A stretch of 64,000 nt of DNA, from positions 76,547,429 through 76,611,428 of the forward strand of contig CM049312.1 in NCBI GenBank assembly GCA_026874595.1. The letters are read 5' to 3'. Positions 53,528 through 64,000 of the stretch are shown here, piece after piece. The DNA comes from Sipunculus nudus. Taxonomy: Eukaryota > Annelida > Sipuncula > Golfingiida > Sipunculidae. The stretch's first letter is position 1, and the number at the start of each line of letters is the position of its first letter. The position numbers and the translations under genes are program-made. Under the pieces are notes generated by a model that was given only the letters and a program-made list of their open reading frames with translations, searched no databases and was not told the DNA's origin.

Positions 53528-55058
53528 CAAGTGACCCATGGGTCATGACGCTCAGCTGACTGGGAAGAGATTTGCAAAAGGAAATTTTATCATCTGAATG
53601 GTAGTATATACCCATTCAGCTGAAACATCAAACAGATTAACCAACAGGCTGAGATTGTGTCTGTATTAATATATCTAAAAAATAGAGAATTTTTTTTTTT
53701 TTTTAATACAGGTGGCTCCACCAGTCTGCAGAAACTAATAAAAACACTTAATGGTCAATATCCATGCAAAGAAGCATGGTGGTCTCTGGATTAGTTGTTC
53801 AGATACTTCAGCATTTGTATCAAATTTTCCATTATTCTGAGGGATACTTTGGAGTGCTATAGCTTGGAGGATATGGGTAACAGAGACCTAATTTCAGGTT
53901 TCCACAGACACTTTTCATGGGCCTCCTTGCATGACAAGAATGAAGATTCTAGGTCCAGTTGTTACAATTTGTACCCTGTTGACAGATAACCACATCTTTA
54001 AAGGTCTCAAAAACAGAGAAAAAAATTGTAAAAATTTGAAAAAAATAGAGGTGGCGCACCCAGTCTGCTGAAACTGATCGAACACGTCATGATCAATATG
54101 TATGCCAAAAATCATGAGCATCAGTGTTGTAGTTATTGAGATACTGGAGGTTTTGTATCAAATTTTTCATTATTCTGGGGGGTATTTTGGAGCCATACAG
54201 CTTAATGGATATGGGTAACAGAGGCCTAATTTCAGGTTTTCATGGAGATTTTTCATGGGTCTCCCTGTGTGTAAAGAATGAAGATTCTAGGTCCAGTTGT
54301 TATGATTTGTGCCCTGTTAACAGATAATCATATCTTTAAAGGTCTCAAAAATAGAGAAAAAAATCGAAAAATACAGGTGGCGCCACCAGTCTGCAGAAAC
54401 AGATGAAACATCTCATGATCAATATGTATGCCAAAAATCATGACCATCAGTGATGTAGTTAATGAGATATTGAAGTTTTTGTATGACATTTTTCACTATT
54501 CTGGGGGGTACTTTGGGGCCCCATAGCCCAAAGGATATGGCAAAAAGAGACCTAATTTCTGGTTTCCATGGAGACTTTTCATAGGTCTCTCAGAATGTCA
54601 AGAATCAAAACTCTAGGTCCATTCTTTACGATTTGTGCCCTGTTAACAATTGTCCACATTTTTCAAAGTCTCAAAATTAGAGAAAAAAAATCGAAAAATA
54701 CAGGTGGCGCAATAAGTCTGCAGGAACTGATGGAACATCTCATGATCAATATGTATGCCAAAAATCATGACCATCAGTGATGTAGTTAATGAGATATTGA
54801 AGTTTTTGTATGAAATTTTTACTATTCTGGGGGGGGGGGGGGGGGTAATTTGGGGCCCCTTAGCTCAAAGGATATGGGTAACAGAGATCTAATTTCTGGT
54901 TTCCAAGGAGATTTTTCATGGACCTCTCAGAATGTCAAGTTACAAGATTTTAGGTCCAGCGGTTACGATTTGTGCCTGGTTAACGGACAGACAGACTTAC
55001 AGACGGACGACGGACAAAGAGTGATCGCTATAGCTCAGCATGACTGAAAGTCATAGCT
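53528..55058 (-). mobile_element. Family S Helitron-like element (S8), inverted, with tandem units
   Basis: The 3' terminus is on the left (CAAG, then a degraded GACCCATGGGTC palindrome, then GCTCAGCTGA), and the 5' end with GTCC tract is on the right (about 55000-55058). Four internal units of 326-339 bp begin near 53710, 54049, 54375 and 54702. Each starts with a GGTGGCGCCACC-like box, perfect only at 54376. Units also share 'aatatgtatgccaaaaatca' and 'tctaggtcca'. Confidence 0.72.
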
Positions 55059-55069
55059 TAAAATTTGGG

Positions 55070-56180
55070 CTAGAAATTGAATCTTTATTTGGAGGCCCTG
55101 TAGTATTCACTTGCATTGTCAAACCCCAGGCAGCCCACTTCTGGTAACTTCAGCAAGCAAGCTGTCACAGGTGTACAGTAATTTCAAACACAACTCCCCC
55201 CCCCCCCCCCCCCACCCAGATACAGAGCAATATTCACCAAGTGTAATTTAATTATTGTTATTATTTGAAATGTATTTTTCTGACTGTAAAACTGTTTCAC
55301 TCCAATGTACAAAACATAACTTGAGAAAGTAATTTCAAGGAGTAATCCAGAGGAAATCTAGCATGTTTAAATAAATTTATTTTTAAATAGTTTTAACAAA
55401 TTAAAATAAAATACACTCATGATTATGCATAATGTGATAAAATATGAGCCAAATTTTTGATAAAATGGTGCAATGTAGAATTCTGAATCAAGATATTTAT
55501 TATTCATTATTTTGCAAATTTATAATATATATATATATATGTATATTTGTGATAAAAAAATACATCTGATTGCAGATGCTGTATGAGCAAAATAAGAGAT
55601 AAATGAAAATGCAATTTAGAATTGTGAAACAGCCTGTATATTCAGATACATGTTATATTGAAATTTTTAGTAAATTTAAAAACTTGAAAAAGATTTGATA
55701 TAATGAAAAATGTGGATCTAATGCAAATGTTTGTTCATCCTCAGCAGAATGCGAAATAAAGTGATTTCTTTGTCCAACTCTCCATTTATTACAACTGTGT
55801 AAAATTTATAAAATCGAAAATAACGCGGTATAATAAAAAGTCAGGATCTAACAGAAGATATGTGACAACTGCTGAACATGTTAACAATTTATCAATGAGC
55901 CGACAAATGATCATGGTAATAGTATAGATCTTAGGTTTATAAGCTGCTCACATGGTTAAATAAGAAAACACATTGTCAGATCACAAAATATTATTTTTGC
56001 ACCAATTCCTTGCTCATCAATTCAAACCAATCATATCTACCATGGCCTATGTAATATCTCCCTCTCAGACTTTTTTTTCCCAATTTGTTATTATTTAAGA
56101 CTAATACCTTTAAAGTCAACTTCAGCTGAGCACCCTTACTAATACCTTTAAGGTCAACTTCAGCTGAGTACCGTTGAGGG
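55070..56180 (+). mobile_element. Family S 3' fragment (S9)
   Basis: It aligns with the second half of S3 ('gtcacaggtgtacagt', 'gtaatccagag', 'atggtaatagta'). It ends with TTCAGCTGAGCACC at about 56121 and a second TTCAGCTGAGTACCG at about 56159, as if the terminus were duplicated. The GACCCATGGGTC hairpin is lost. A long C-run lies at 55195-55213. Confidence 0.6.
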
Positions 56181-57655
56181 GGTTTATATCTGGTGTGTTC
56201 AATGGAAATCAGTCACAGCTCAAATAACGAATTTGACAACTTTTATTATCATATATCATATAGCGACTGACGTATTCAAAATATATGCAACGGTATAATA
56301 AAATATTGATCATATATTGATAATATATATTATACATGATACATGGCAAGCTCTAGAAAAGGCCTGGTTCTTACTATCCTCCCCACCTATTGTTCTATGT
56401 TGCTGGTAAATTTTATATCGGTTTCTCTTTGTAACCATTGCCATATTTCCCGGATAAAGCACATCTCCGACAGCGTATCAGGGGGTAATGCTGGAATTTA
56501 CTCACTAGAGGGCGCTACGCTCTATCTTTGATGTGCTGTGATCATACATTTTGTCTGCCCAATGCACTAAACCTATCTTCTAAAGTTACATCCAGCCTTT
56601 TTTGTTATCAAACGGGACCTGCCCTATCGGATCAATCTAATATAAATATAGTAATTTTAAAGTATATTTAACATTCGCAACTCACTTTCTGTACAACCCG
56701 GCCATGTCTTATTTACCTGTGTAAAGCAGTACATGTATCATTAGTAATCGCGCGTGTGTGTATATAAGAATTGAAGAGTGATAGGAAATGTGTGTGTCTG
56801 TGTGAGTGTTTGATCTAATTACGTAATTATCTTAGTCCTGAATTGACCCGTGACCACGGCATTCTACATATTAATCACATATATTCACCGAAGGCCAGCG
56901 GTAACGAATTGCTAAGAACATATGCACGTGTATGCTCCCCTTCCGTCCGTGCGTTTGTGTGAATGTTGATTGATATGTTTTGGTTGCGTATTGTTACTAT
57001 ACAATACAAGACTCACAAAATTCAAAACCACTGGAATTATGAATCAAATATTAATAGTGGCATATCTGACTGATGTGGCATACCTGGAGTTATGTCACAA
57101 ACTACATATTAATGACAAATCGAAACATAACAAATAGAAGCATCCCTGACAAAATCTCTTTCAATAAAAATCCGCCATAAATTCCTTTAAAATTGAATTA
57201 CAACTATGAAGTATATATGATTGTGTGGTGTTCTTTCTCATGGTGAATGTATCTATTTAATCCCTAACGTGAGATTGTACATTTCATAAACATAACGACA
57301 TATACAAGTATTTACATTCCTCTGATTCGACTGGCTCTGGGGCACGTGACATGGCGTCTGGCATGGTTGCCAACCTCACTTTGATAGTAACAGTTTTAGA
57401 ATATTTTTGACTCTTCCAGCAGAATCAACCAGCAGCTTTGAAATGAAATTCTGAATTCATGTTACCTTGACCTTCGTTAATCGGATTGGTATGTCGTAAA
57501 ATGCTTTCTCGGATATTGATTTCATTGCATTTATAAATAGTTCGCAAAGCATGGCTTTGGTCAATGAAAAGACACATTACGAAACTTCAATGGGTACCTT
57601 TAGGCGGTGCACACTATAAACATGCACACTGTGTTATATGTCTGTGATATGTCTA
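56181..57655. other. Intergenic, 3' flank of the EGF-domain gene
   Basis: No repeat with ends and no coding frame of interest. The - strand here should hold the 3' untranslated region of the EGF-domain gene; a TATAAA-type signal lies near 57528-57534 (inverse), not a consensus AATAAA. Confidence 0.45.
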
Positions 57656-58050
57656 TTAATTTTCACTTCTGCTCTGTGTCTCCGTTTGTTCATCAAATGA
57701 ATCAATCGGTCTCTTCGTTTCTTCTTGATATGGCGGCGCCGCCTCGGATTCCAAGTATGATGGAGGCAACCCCGACGGGACCTCTCTGGAAAAGTTCGCT
57801 TCAGTGTGTGTCCCATATAAGTCGTTCCAGTAAGCGGGCGGGTCAGACTCAGTGCGGTCTCTCGGTGTCATCTGCTCATCCGGTGGGTGCCGGGACGCCA
57901 TCTTGCGGCGACGAATTAAAATAATGCCAACGATGATTGCCACAAATAGGAGGACCACAGTTAACAATATTCCAACCAAAGCCCCACTCGACAGCTTGTT
58001 TCCCTCTTTGCTATCGCCGTCCAGAGCCCCGCTTTCTGGCTCGTTGTTTC
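57656..58050 (-). CDS. Last exon: stalk, transmembrane helix, PPxY tail
   Basis: Acceptor 'cgtctcttgcag' just above 58050, stop TAA at 57658-57656. It encodes the stalk [16 protein letters not shown], the helix, then [18 protein letters not shown] is encoded at 57841-57830 and PPSY at 57766-57755; a related APPYQ lies at about 57739-57725. The tail is rich in Glu, Ser and Pro and ends RSEN. Confidence 0.9.
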
Positions 58051-61000
58051 CTGCAAGAGACGGAAGTGCTACAAGTATGAGGTAAGAGGATGCGCATGCG
58101 CATGGCATTATATTGTCATGAGGAATATAAAGTCCTGAGTGCTATCTTTTAAACTTTATTTTAGTTACGTGTGCATTTTTGTCAGAAGCTTCAACAGAGT
58201 ATGAAATACACATACATGTATTTTAAACCTGTATGAAAAGCATTTGAAAATTATAGATAAAAATAAAAAAAAGTTGGGAGCTTAAAATTACACCTTGATA
58301 TGTGACATTTAACAATGTTAAAGATCTGGCAGTTTTCCATCCCTGCATAACGCAGGTATATCCACTTAGCGGTTCACATTTTAATCAATTACATTATTGA
58401 TTCGGCTATGCTAGATTAGTGAATAAATATATCGAAAACGCTATTGTATTTCCGTGGAGACGATGAATACTGAGAGATTAGCCTCTAACTGTTGATATTT
58501 ATTTCAGATTTTGGATACATTCCGATACTTAACATTACATTACAGCTAATACATAGCTTCAATTTTTCACAGCTCAGTTTTTTCACGTAATTTTATCAAA
58601 GTTCCAACAGTTTTACAGAGAAGCTATGCTTTAGGATAACGGAAACCAAAAAAATTTGGGTAGGCCAATATATGCAATATTTTCTATCCAAATTTATCTA
58701 TCATATAAGGGCCTTCTAGGTTCTGGTTTCAAGTTAGCTTAAGTGGCCCTGTAAACAGAAACTTAACGAAATAGGCCTCTCACACTCTCGCGTTTTTGTA
58801 AGCGATTTGGTGCGATAAAGGCTACGTTTTATAGACACGCAATTAGCATGCGTTTTCAGGTGTGCCCCTGTTCCTATACAGTAAGGTAACCCAAAACAGG
58901 AAAACCGCTTATTTAACCTTCCCGTTGCGACCGGTAGCGACCTTTTTAGTTGAAAAGCTTATGGTCTGTAGCATTAGGAATGGGGCATTCCAAATCTACA
59001 TCTGGTCGAAAGTGTGGGTTACAGCCAGTTTCTATGCCAACCAATGTATATTTAGAAACGGCTACAACTTAAATACCTGAATCCAAATATATAAATGTTT
59101 TATATTTCGAATGCACCCGATTTTATGCAATTAGCCGTGCAATCTTACGCGTTTTTTTTGGGGGGGGGGGGGGGTTGCGAGAAATAACTGTATGTTGTGA
59201 AAACGGAGCGCGGAAGCTACCTGGTGACTAGCGTTTTCGTTGTATTTTGCTTTGTGCATTTCCTCACGTTTTATGCGTTACTGGGCGTCTTGTTGCGTTT
59301 TCTTGGCGTTTTCCTGCGGTTACACGAAATAATTTGAAAATGTCTAAAATATTTTAACCCATCGCGTGTCTGTCCTTGACGCCTCTTGTTTCTTTTGTCT
59401 CATGGGTTCATGTGCAAATTTATGCATGGTCATGCGTTCGATCGGGCGTGTTGAGACGACTGCACAATGAGAGCAAAAAAAAAAAACAACCAAAAAACAG
59501 CCAAAATGCAAACAAAACGCAGTGTGAGGTCAGCTAATATCCGGGGGAAAAATCAAGGATTTTATTCTCCATTTTCAGGTACACACTTGAAAACATAAGT
59601 ATCAAGAAATGTTTCTAAAACATTTAAAAAAAACAGATAAAAAACCTGATACCTTCATATAACTGCATGTCCTCCTTTAATCGACATTGGATGGTTATAA
59701 CATTAAAATTGATCGTCTGGAAGATGTTGATTTATTTTCAGGAACTCGTCCTAGTTATGTATGATTAATTTTGTTGTTAATTTATAATTTCAGAGAAGAA
59801 AGTAAATTATCGTCTTGCAACTTTACAGCTTCCTGTCAAGGAATGAATGAATGAATAAATAATATTTACTGATACACCGGAAACCGTCTGCAGCGAGGAA
59901 CTGGTCACGTGGACAAACACACCGGTAACTGCCGACAGTGTTGACACATTCATGTTGACAGCCACCCCTCTGGTCCGAGCACTCGTCAATATCTTAAAGC
60001 AAGTTACATATGTATATAAATATAACTTCTGAAATTTGTTTCGTACACTTATTATATCAATGCTATGGTATTTCATGTGTTATTTCAAAATTATAAAAAG
60101 TATCTGTCCATTGTGTACTTACCAACACATGTTTTACCGTCATCCTGCAGCCTGTATCCATGGTTACACGTGCACCAAGCCCCGCCTTCTTCATTCACAC
60201 AGCGTTGGGAGCATTCATAATTGTTCTCGAAGCATTCATCGACGTCTGTCAAAAGAAATCTTAAATGTGTCCTGAACTATTTCCCTAAAGTGTACAAAGC
60301 TAATCTGAACCAGAATGTTTAAAAAATGTAAACCAGAGAAAAGGATAACAGAGACGTCAACAGATTTCAGACTGCCAAGAAACGTTTACATCTGTCAACA
60401 ATACTGCCTACAACATTTAACCAGCATCAATAAAAAAAATGTAATCTATTAGGGCACTTTGTAATTTAAGATCCTGCTAGAAATGACGAGATACATGCTA
60501 AAGGATATCAGTTAAATAAATTTATTCACAAAGGTACTAGACTTAACCACGTTACACAAGTTCAGTGACCTGTATTTAGGTAAGTATCTAAATAGAATCT
60601 TTAAAAAATGGTCTGCATTAGCCACATTATTAAAAAAACTATTTTCTGACATGTTTTCTGACAAAACTCCTTGATGTTTTACGAGCTGTTTTTTCATATT
60701 TGTTTTGACTATATTTTGTGGACTGTCGTTTCTCACACAACACTGACAGATGTACTTATTAATAACACAAGGCATTCATATGATATTACAAGCTTATTCC
60801 CTCGAATGTCCAATTAGTAGGTGACCGGAAGAAAACAAACTCACCGACACACTCCTTCCCATCATGACTCAGTCGGTAACCAGAGTGACACGAGCAGCGG
60901 TAACTACCAGGTATGTTGGTGCATACCTGACTACATCCGATTTTTGAAGAGGCGCATTCGTCTATATCTGATAATAAAATATCAACGATGTAAAGTCAAT

Positions 61001-61145
61001 AAATTATGGATATTCTCCCATGACTTTAAAAAAGTCAAGATACTCTTTGATTGTGTTTTAAGCAGGCAGGACTGAAGAAAAAACTTCCTTTTAATAAAAC
61101 GATCAGAAGCATTTTTTATTAATAACAAAATATCCTCAGATATCA

Positions 61146-61202
<57 letters not shown>

Positions 61203-63288
61203 ACTCTATCAAGTCTGATAGCAATCCATATTAACTTTCATATACAAAATTTCACATGCTAGTATACAAACAAATACTAAATTTATACGAAACCTTCAAC
61301 ATTATATCAACCAACATTTAACAGAAAGTGTTGCTGCAACTGACGAAAACGTCACAAGTCTTCCTCGTTATATAATTACTGACCTAATTGTAGGTGTGTG
61401 TATAATATTTCATATGGTGTCAGTCTTAATTTGAATATTCACAAACCGATGCACGTGTGTCCATCTGGGGCCAGGTAGTAACCATCACGACACGAGCACT
61501 TGTAACTGCCCGGCACATTGGAACACGCGTGACTACATCCTGCGCGATTATACTTGCATTCGTCTTGATCTATAAGGAAAAAAAGTATTTATCAGTTCAG
61601 ATATTTAGACACAAAACATTTGTAAGTATTCAATATTTTCATTCAGTAATGGCATTGAATATGCTTTTTTTCTTTGTTTTCTGGAAGTTAAGGATACCAT
61701 GTGCTTAAATACTTTCAGACATATTTTGGTATCATATCCAATTCCACAAACGGTGAAAATTCATGTACAGTTCGTTTTCTGTGCGCACTAAGACACGACA
61801 TTTGGCGCCACCTGGCAGCCGACACCTTACCTATGCAGCGCCGTCTGGTGGAGTCCAGTAGAAACCCTGGACGACAGAGGCAGCTGAATGAACCGATGTG
61901 ATTCACGCACGTGTGGTGACATATCCCAGGCTCCTGTCGGCATTCATCCACATCTGAAACGTGTCAATGTGTCAGTTGTATTGTAAAGCTGCCAGTGATT
62001 CTGATTGACAAAACCTGTTCTAATAAAAATTGAAAGCTTCACGAAGGTGTTATAAGAACTTCTCTTAACAGGAATTACCATGAGTTAATTATATGTTCGC
62101 AGAATAAACAAGAAACTCGACAGATAAGCTGATGAATGGCTGGCTTTTAATTGTTTGAAAAGAATGTGTTTATGATGTTTTGTGAATAAATAATTTTTAA
62201 ATTATAGAAAGCCTGTGGTTTATCTTAAAAGGGGATGATATTTTCACAAAAAAATTTTGGAGACTTTTATATATCCAGACACACTTATACAGTCACTGCA
62301 TTCTCTGGAGACAGTCTCACAGTTTTCATAAATAATAACTCTTGTTTCAGCGCCATAACTTCTCTACTTCTGGTTCCATTACCCTACATAAACCAATCTA
62401 GGCATTCACTGCCCATTGAGCACATTATATGCATTTCAATACATGACAGAGACCAATTTTTTTTGTAATTCAATAATATCAATTGCCGATGTTTAGGACG
62501 GGCGTATGATACCGGGACCAGTCTACACCGAGTCCTACCTTCACACGTCCTGTTGTCTCTTCGGAGTTTGTAACCAGGACGACACCCACACGAATACGAG
62601 CCAATAAGGTTGTGACAGAGCTGAGCGCAAGGATTGTCACTGAGTCGACATTCGTTAATATCTGAAATTATGTCCACATAAAATAAATTAGAACTAAATG
62701 TCCCAACGTCTGATTGGTTAAAACATCACAGTTAAACATTAATCTGTCACCAGTATTTCGGAAATAGTACTGATCTGGTTGACACAGGATAAACACTGAA
62801 GGAATTCATTACGCTCTGTTTCAAATATGTTACTAATGTTTCGTTTACACTTGAAAGAAAATAACAAGAAAAATGAATGTTTACCTCTGTAAGGCATAGA
62901 TACTTCAGATATGATAACAATGAAATCTTGACGCATGTCATCAAATGTTATATTAAGTACGTCGTGTTGAAATTTAAAGTGAAAGGGAATTTAAACAAAT
63001 TAAGAGCTCAGTATACAGAATATTCCTAAAGGTCTTATATAATTAACAGTTTTCAGTGTGATAAACAATATATTTATAAATGGTAATTAACAAAAAATAG
63101 CTATTTAGTTAAAAAAAAAACCTGACGGTTACGTTCGATAGTTTATTTGTGAGTGACTTTGTTCTCACCTACACATGTGGTTCCGTCCCCGTGAACGTCG
63201 TAACCAGGGTAACAGGCACAGGTCGGTTTCCCTCCAACCAATATGCAACGCTGCGTGCAACCATGGTCACCGTCACAGGATGGCGTGG
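57656..63288 (-). CDS. EGF-repeat type I membrane protein with PPxY tail (partial, 3' part)
   Basis: Exons, 5' to 3', are 63288-63169, 62661-62539, 61953-61831, 61569-61447, 60967-60845, 60245-60123, 59992-59870 and 58050-57656. All splice junctions are GT-AG and all introns are phase 1. Each of the first seven exons encodes one EGF-like domain; six of them are 123 nt and begin D-x-(D/N)-E-C, the calcium-binding type. The last exon gives a short acidic stalk, a 23-residue hydrophobic helix (ALVGILL...IILI), a stop-transfer RRRK, and a tail of about 84 residues with PPAY and PPSY. The domains are extracellular, and the PPxY motifs would bind WW domains, for example those of NEDD4-family ubiquitin ligases. 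The start lies outside the window. I do not recognise an orthologue; fibrillin- or fibulin-like ectodomains are similar, but those proteins are secreted. Confidence 0.88.
58051..59869. other. Intron before the last EGF-gene exon
   Basis: No element with visible ends. A G-run lies at 59160-59174, and an A-rich stretch at about 59476-59487. Frames here are short and unconnected. Confidence 0.5.
59870..59992 (-). CDS. Calcium-binding EGF exon 7 in window (juxtamembrane)
   Basis: A 123-nt exon: DIDEC, then [19 protein letters not shown], ending FRCI. The usual Gly-aromatic after the fifth Cys is replaced (PRDQF). Acceptor 'ttgctttaag', donor A/GTAAAT. Joining to the last exon makes an Arg codon. 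Confidence 0.92.
60123..60245 (-). CDS. Calcium-binding EGF exon 6 in window
   Basis: A 123-nt exon: DVDEC, then [18 protein letters not shown], ending KTCV. The residue of the hydroxylation pattern that is normally Tyr or Phe is Ala here. Acceptor 'cttttgacag', donor G/GTAAGT. Confidence 0.93.
60845..60967 (-). CDS. Calcium-binding EGF exon 5 in window
   Basis: A 123-nt exon: DIDEC, then [18 protein letters not shown], ending KECV. Full calcium-binding and hydroxylation consensus. Acceptor 'ttattatcag', donor G/GTGAGT. Confidence 0.93.
61146..61200. repeat. (AT)n microsatellite
   Basis: AT run in the intron between EGF exons 4 and 5 in the window. Confidence 0.97.
61447..61569 (-). CDS. 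Calcium-binding EGF exon 4 in window
   Basis: A 123-nt exon: DQDEC, then [18 protein letters not shown], ending HTCI. The donor is G/GTTTGT, weaker than the neighbours; the acceptor is 'ccttatag'. Confidence 0.92.
61831..61953 (-). CDS. Calcium-binding EGF exon 3 in window
   Basis: A 123-nt exon: DVDEC, then [16 protein letters not shown], ending RRRCI. The hydroxylation pattern is present with Phe. Acceptor 'acgtttcag', donor G/GTAAGG. Confidence 0.93.
62539..62661 (-). CDS. Calcium-binding EGF exon 2 in window
   Basis: A 123-nt exon that starts DINEC and continues [18 protein letters not shown], ending TCE. The Asn-hydroxylation pattern C-x-N-x4-Y-x-C-x-C is present. Acceptor 'taatttcag', donor G/GTAGGA. 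Confidence 0.93.
63169..63288 (-). CDS. EGF-like domain exon 1 in window
   Basis: A 120-nt, phase 1-1 exon with acceptor 'tatttgtag' and donor G/GTGAGA. It encodes [31 protein letters not shown]. It has six Cys but lacks the D-x-D-E-C calcium-binding start and the Asn before the fourth Cys, so it is a non-calcium type. Confidence 0.88.
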   Translation of the reverse strand, partial: PRHPVTVTMVARSVAYWLEGNRPVPVTLVTTFTGTEPHV

Positions 63289-63726
63289 CTACAAATATCA
63301 GTCATAATCATAATGAAATCGTCAATTTTAGAGGTATCTGCTTCAGTAAATTCCATTATACGTGTTCGTTTCATCTTTTTTTCTACAAATGGATCGTTAA
63401 AAACAGACTGCATTGTCAAAAGTTGCATCACTTTATACCTGTACATTATTTCGATGAATATATATTTTATATGCGAATTATCTAACTGGCCCGTATATTT
63501 TCAGAAAGCTTTAATATTATAAACATATTGATAATGTATATGCCACTCGTCACACAATTAAAGCATATAGTAATCAATATAATTGTGAAATCAGGTTGAT
63601 GTTATAATCGGTCTGAACAGTAACTCCAAGTTGCAGCGCTTTAAGAGTTTTATACTTGTTTTGTCCATTAGAATTATTTTATATATTTCCAAACATGTAT
63701 TTACTATTATTATTATTATTATTTCA

Positions 63727-63768
<42 letters not shown>

Positions 63769-64000
63769 TCAAGAATGAAATTATATTTTATCGCCGAAAA
63801 AAAAAAGGTTCATAAAGCCGGTCGTACACAAAGATATATATGTTGCACAACATGTTTTCCTGAAAGACAAGTCGTACACATATAATGAAACATATACCAG
63901 ACATGTTGCATGAAACATGTTGGACGATAATAGAGTATACCCTCTATTTCTGAGAGGTATGGTAGATCACTTGGCATAAACATATGCAACATATACACAA
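63289..64000. other. Upstream intron of the EGF gene, window edge
   Basis: Contains an (ATT)n run at about 63703-63769. No further EGF exon is seen up to 64000, so the next upstream exon is outside the window. The last 200 bp contain several 'acatgtt' and 'gtcgtacaca' words. Confidence 0.55.

Noticed and set aside
57729-57744. GGCGGCGCCGCC in the last EGF-gene exon
   Set aside because: It is coding sequence for a Pro/Ala-rich stretch and differs from the box sequence.
61803-61814. GGCGCCACC near an EGF exon as another palindrome box
   Set aside because: Only the 3' part of the 12-mer is present and there is no element around it; likely chance.

Overview
The window is AT-rich, intron-rich animal DNA with short exons, dense transposon remnants and many microsatellites. 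The repeat content (piggyBac-like MITEs with TTAA ends, Helitron2/Helentron-like elements carrying internal minisatellites, a Penelope-like element with hammerhead ribozymes, tRNA-derived SINEs) suggests a lophotrochozoan, most likely a bivalve mollusc. The species is inferred, not proven.

Two host genes can be supported. On the + strand, seven exons between 7408 and 38975 encode a NUDT9-type ADP-ribose pyrophosphatase. The splice phases join cleanly, the catalytic Nudix box is intact, and reading from ATG 7420 gives 314 residues; an upstream first exon may exist. On the - strand, eight exons between 63288 and 57656 encode the C-terminal part of a type I membrane protein: seven single-exon EGF-like domains, a transmembrane helix and a cytoplasmic tail with two PPxY motifs. 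Its 5' end lies beyond the window.

The rest is mostly mobile DNA. 1-3770 holds a diverged direct repeat, a small TIR MITE and the 5' part of a Helitron-like copy. Intron 1 of NUDT9 (7692-19422) holds a three-level nested transposon (8346-11044), a TTAA MITE and Helitron-like copies. Intron 5 (26950-33997) holds a Helitron-like element containing a nearly identical 2,463-bp tandem duplication. From 43 kb to 56 kb there is a mosaic of Helitron-like copies around a decayed Penelope-like retroelement (48064-52237), whose reverse transcriptase is split by another Helitron-like insertion.

The most interesting signals are in the repeats. Three families with unrelated end sequences (called S, P and T here) share one architecture: a 5' palindrome, a GTCC/CCG-rich tract, one or more blocks containing the 12-bp palindrome GGTGGCGCCACC or a close variant, an inverted copy of the 5' arm, a separate 3' hairpin, and a CTAG or CTTG end next to a T-run. 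AGGTCA-type direct repeats also recur in all three families. In addition, two identical 48-nt sequences that fold as type I hammerhead ribozymes sit in the inverted terminal repeats of the Penelope-like element.
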